The notes beneath the pieces are model-generated. The model did not search any database. It was not told the DNA's origin and worked only from the letters and a program-made list of their open reading frames with translations. A stretch of 64,000 nt of DNA from Plasmodium brasilianum. Lineage: Eukaryota > Apicomplexa > Aconoidasida > Haemosporida > Plasmodiidae. The stretch is taken from assembly GCF_023973825.1 (NCBI RefSeq), contig NC_090126.1:1473001-1537000 (forward strand), given 5' to 3'. Made by a program: the position numbers and the translations under genes. Each line of letters opens with the position of its first letter. Within the stretch, counting starts at the first letter, position 1. Of the stretch, positions 62,233-64,000 are shown one piece after another.

Positions 62233-64000
62233 TTAAAAGAAAGTGCAAAGATGGTAAAAGGAGTCATACGTCAAAAGTGAAAAAATGTGAGTTTTTGTTT
62301 TTATCCTTAAAATCCAGGCATTTCTTAAATTAATTTTTCTTGAGTATTGCAAAGTAAATTGTCTAATTTCGTTATCTTCTGTAAGATCTATGGGTAAGTT
62401 ATCACAGGTAGTTCTCATAAACACATTTGCTCCTCTTTGTATTAAACTTTTAAATATTCTGATATTGCCAGTTATGGATGCAGCATGAATTGGAAATAGT
62501 TGCAAGCGTGCATCAAAATAATTTGGGTCAGCTCCTTTTTTTAAAATAACATCAACAATTTTATAATTTCCCGAAGTTATTGCACAACATAATGCTTTAC
62601 TTGTTATTCTTTTTTTAAAAATAGATTTATATTTCAAATAATAATGCATTTCTAAATTTTTGATGTATACATTATATTTTTTCATAATGCTAACAATTTC
62701 TTCCATTTTTTTACTCAATGATTGTTCAATTTGTTTATAAATTAAATATTTCACAATACCTTTATGCCCTTCAAAGGAAGCATAATGAAGTGGTTCCAAT
62801 AAATTTAAATCCAAGCATGTAATATCTGCTCCTTTTTCAGTTAACAATTTTACAATATCAAAGTTACCCATCATACATGCAGCATGTAAAGGGGAGTCAT
62901 ATTTTTTACCTAAATTTAAATTAACTAATGCACCATTCTCTAGAAAATATTTGCAAACTTCTAAATGATTTGATATAGACGCACACCATAGGGGAGTTTC
63001 ATTATCAGATGACAATGCATTTATATCAGCATTATTACTAACTAAAAATTTAACTGAATCGATATCACCTTTCGAGGCTGATAAATGTAATGGTGTAAAT
63101 TTTCTTATTCTTGTTTTACTATTTATATATGTGCCTGACTTTATAAATGTTTTTACTAACTCAATGTTACCTTCTTTTGTTGCTAAATGTATTGGTTGCA
63201 TATCTGAGATATCATCCATCATAGAGGACCCCCCTAGACCTTCTCTGTACTCTCCCATGTATACATCCAATTCGCTATAACTCAGTTCTTCATTATATGC
63301 ATTCGTCCATGCGTTTGCCCTTTCATTCGCTCTGTCGACTTCCCTTTCGTTCGTCCATTCGTTTGCCCTTTCGTTCGTCCATTCGTTTGCCCTTTCGTTC
63401 ATTCTGTCGACTTCCCTTTCATTCGTTCTGTCGACTTCCCTTTCGTTCGTTCTGTCGATTTCCCTTCCGTTTATCCTTTGATTTACTTCTATTAAGCTGT
63501 CGTTACTATTAATTCTGCAAAAATTTATTAAATATGCTTCCACTGTTTCGTGTTCATTCTTTGAGCTCCTCTTATTGTTTTCATTTTTCTTCAACGTACA
63601 ATTTATTTTCTTCTTATCATTGCTGTTGCTGGTGTGTGGGCTTATATGAACTTTTTCACATTCTCCAGTATTTTTTCTCATCTTTTTACACGTCTTTTTT
63701 ATCGTATATTTTCTTGTATATTCTGCCATGTATTCTTCCCTATTTTCGCTTCTTTCATCCGCCCAGTCAGCGGGGAATTCACTTCTATCGATTTTTCTTC
63801 CTTCAGTATGATCCTTCATTTTTTCTGTTCCTCCCTTTTTACCGTTTTTATCCAACTCTTTCTTGTACCTCCTCGGATGAATATGCCAATTTTTCCCCTT
63901 ACCTGAATTTAAAATAAAAGAATTGCTAACCCACTCTTTGAAAATCTTTTTACAGCCAATATTGCAACATGGCTCTATACATTTTATACGTTTGATAATA
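62233..64000 (-). CDS. Ankyrin-repeat protein, 5' end outside window
   Basis: The frame is open from the window edge to the stop at 62233, so the start is missing. Order from the N-terminal side: a Cys-rich segment (CIEPCCNIGCKKIFKEWV, nt 63985-63930), then KNWHIHPRRYKKEL, then a charged linker. A degenerate Asn/Glu/Arg repeat follows (TNEREVDR and ANEWTNER units, nt ~63460-63300). Ankyrin repeats run from nt ~63200 to 62370: MQPIHLATKEGNIELVKTFI, FTPLHLSASKGDIDSVKFLV, TPLWCASISNHLEVCKYFLE, SPLHAACMMGNFDIVKLLTE, EPLHYASFEGHKGIVKYLIY, a repeat of SGNYKIVDVILKKGADPN type, and FPIHAASITGNIRIFKSLIQ. A helical insert interrupts between the fifth and sixth. Ankyrin arrays bind partner proteins; the partner is unknown. 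The last residues (FSLLTYDSFYHLCTFF) could be read-through if a donor at GTATGA (nt ~62267) is used. Confidence 0.85.
   Translation of the reverse strand, partial: IIKRIKCIEPCCNIGCKKIFKEWVSNSFILNSGKGKNWHIHPRRYKKELDKNGKKGGTEKMKDHTEGRKIDRSEFPADWADERSENREEYMAEYTRKYTIKKTCKKMRKNTGECEKVHISPHTSNSNDKKKINCTLKKNENNKRSSKNEHETVEAYLINFCRINSNDSLIEVNQRINGREIDRTNEREVDRTNEREVDRMNERANEWTNERANEWTNEREVDRANERANAWTNAYNEELSYSELDVYMGEYREGLGGSSMMDDISDMQPIHLATKEGNIELVKTFIKSGTYINSKTRIRKFTPLHLSASKGDIDSVKFLVSNNADINALSSDNETPLWCASISNHLEVCKYFLENGALVNLNLGKKYDSPLHAACMMGNFDIVKLLTEKGADITCLDLNLLEPLHYASFEGHKGIVKYLIYKQIEQSLSKKMEEIVSIMKKYNVYIKNLEMHYYLKYKSIFKKRITSKALCCAITSGNYKIVDVILKKGADPNYFDARLQLFPIHAASITGNIRIFKSLIQRGANVFMRTTCDNLPIDLTEDNEIRQFTLQYSRKINLRNAWILRIKTKTHIFSLLTYDSFYHLCTFF

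Overview
The window is nuclear DNA of a malaria parasite (genus Plasmodium). It is very AT-rich, with long A/T homopolymers and (TA)n / (TACATA)n tracts. Coding islands are rich in Asn, Lys and Ser and lie between gene-poor AT spacers; there are many short GT-AG introns, and the recognisable proteins are Plasmodium-like. The gene order (eL8, uL18/RPL5, a VPS3/39-type protein, an Asn-rich protein, a CAMK-type kinase, two unknown proteins, PP7, a cyclophilin) matches, from memory, a segment of P. falciparum chromosome 14 around PF3D7_1423100-1424400. Base composition and the Asn-run style suggest a non-falciparum species such as the malariae or ovale lineages, but the species cannot be fixed from this window. 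All gene models were built by hand by matching reading frame and intron phase across GT-AG sites; they are not transcript-supported.

Left part (1-15.2 kb): two ribosomal protein genes, eL8 (RPL7A type, minus, first coding exon is only the ATG) and uL18 (RPL5, plus), diverge from a 2.1 kb spacer. Downstream of RPL5 lies a small box C/D snoRNA cluster. One member carries an 18S guide against the CGUAAAUUACCC region and two members carry the same 18S guide against AAGAACGAAAGUUAA. A further box C/D candidate lies in RPL5 intron 2. A 1463-residue VPS3/VPS39-type tethering protein follows on the minus strand.

Middle (15.2-36.5 kb): a 6 kb gene-free head-to-head spacer full of microsatellites leads to a 1963-residue Asn-rich protein. 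This protein has G3BP architecture (NTF2-like domain, acidic tract, RRM, RG-rich tail) and points to stress-granule or mRNP biology. Convergent to it is a nine-exon, 284-residue kinase of CAMK/CDPK type with no EF-hands. A 4.6 kb spacer follows.

Right part (36.5-64 kb): a 1.3 kb-residue Lys-rich protein of unknown function, possibly continuing past an A17 tract; a ~1850-residue predicted membrane/coiled-coil protein with three tiny 5' exons; PP7, a 16-exon PPP phosphatase with an IQ motif and several EF-hands; a CWC27/CYP52-type spliceosomal cyclophilin with eight exons; and an ankyrin-repeat protein cut by the window edge. PP7 and the kinase are calcium-pathway candidates. The ribosomal proteins, snoRNAs, G3BP-like protein and CWC27-type cyclophilin are RNA-centred. 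No operons, mobile elements, CRISPR arrays, tRNAs or rRNAs were seen.
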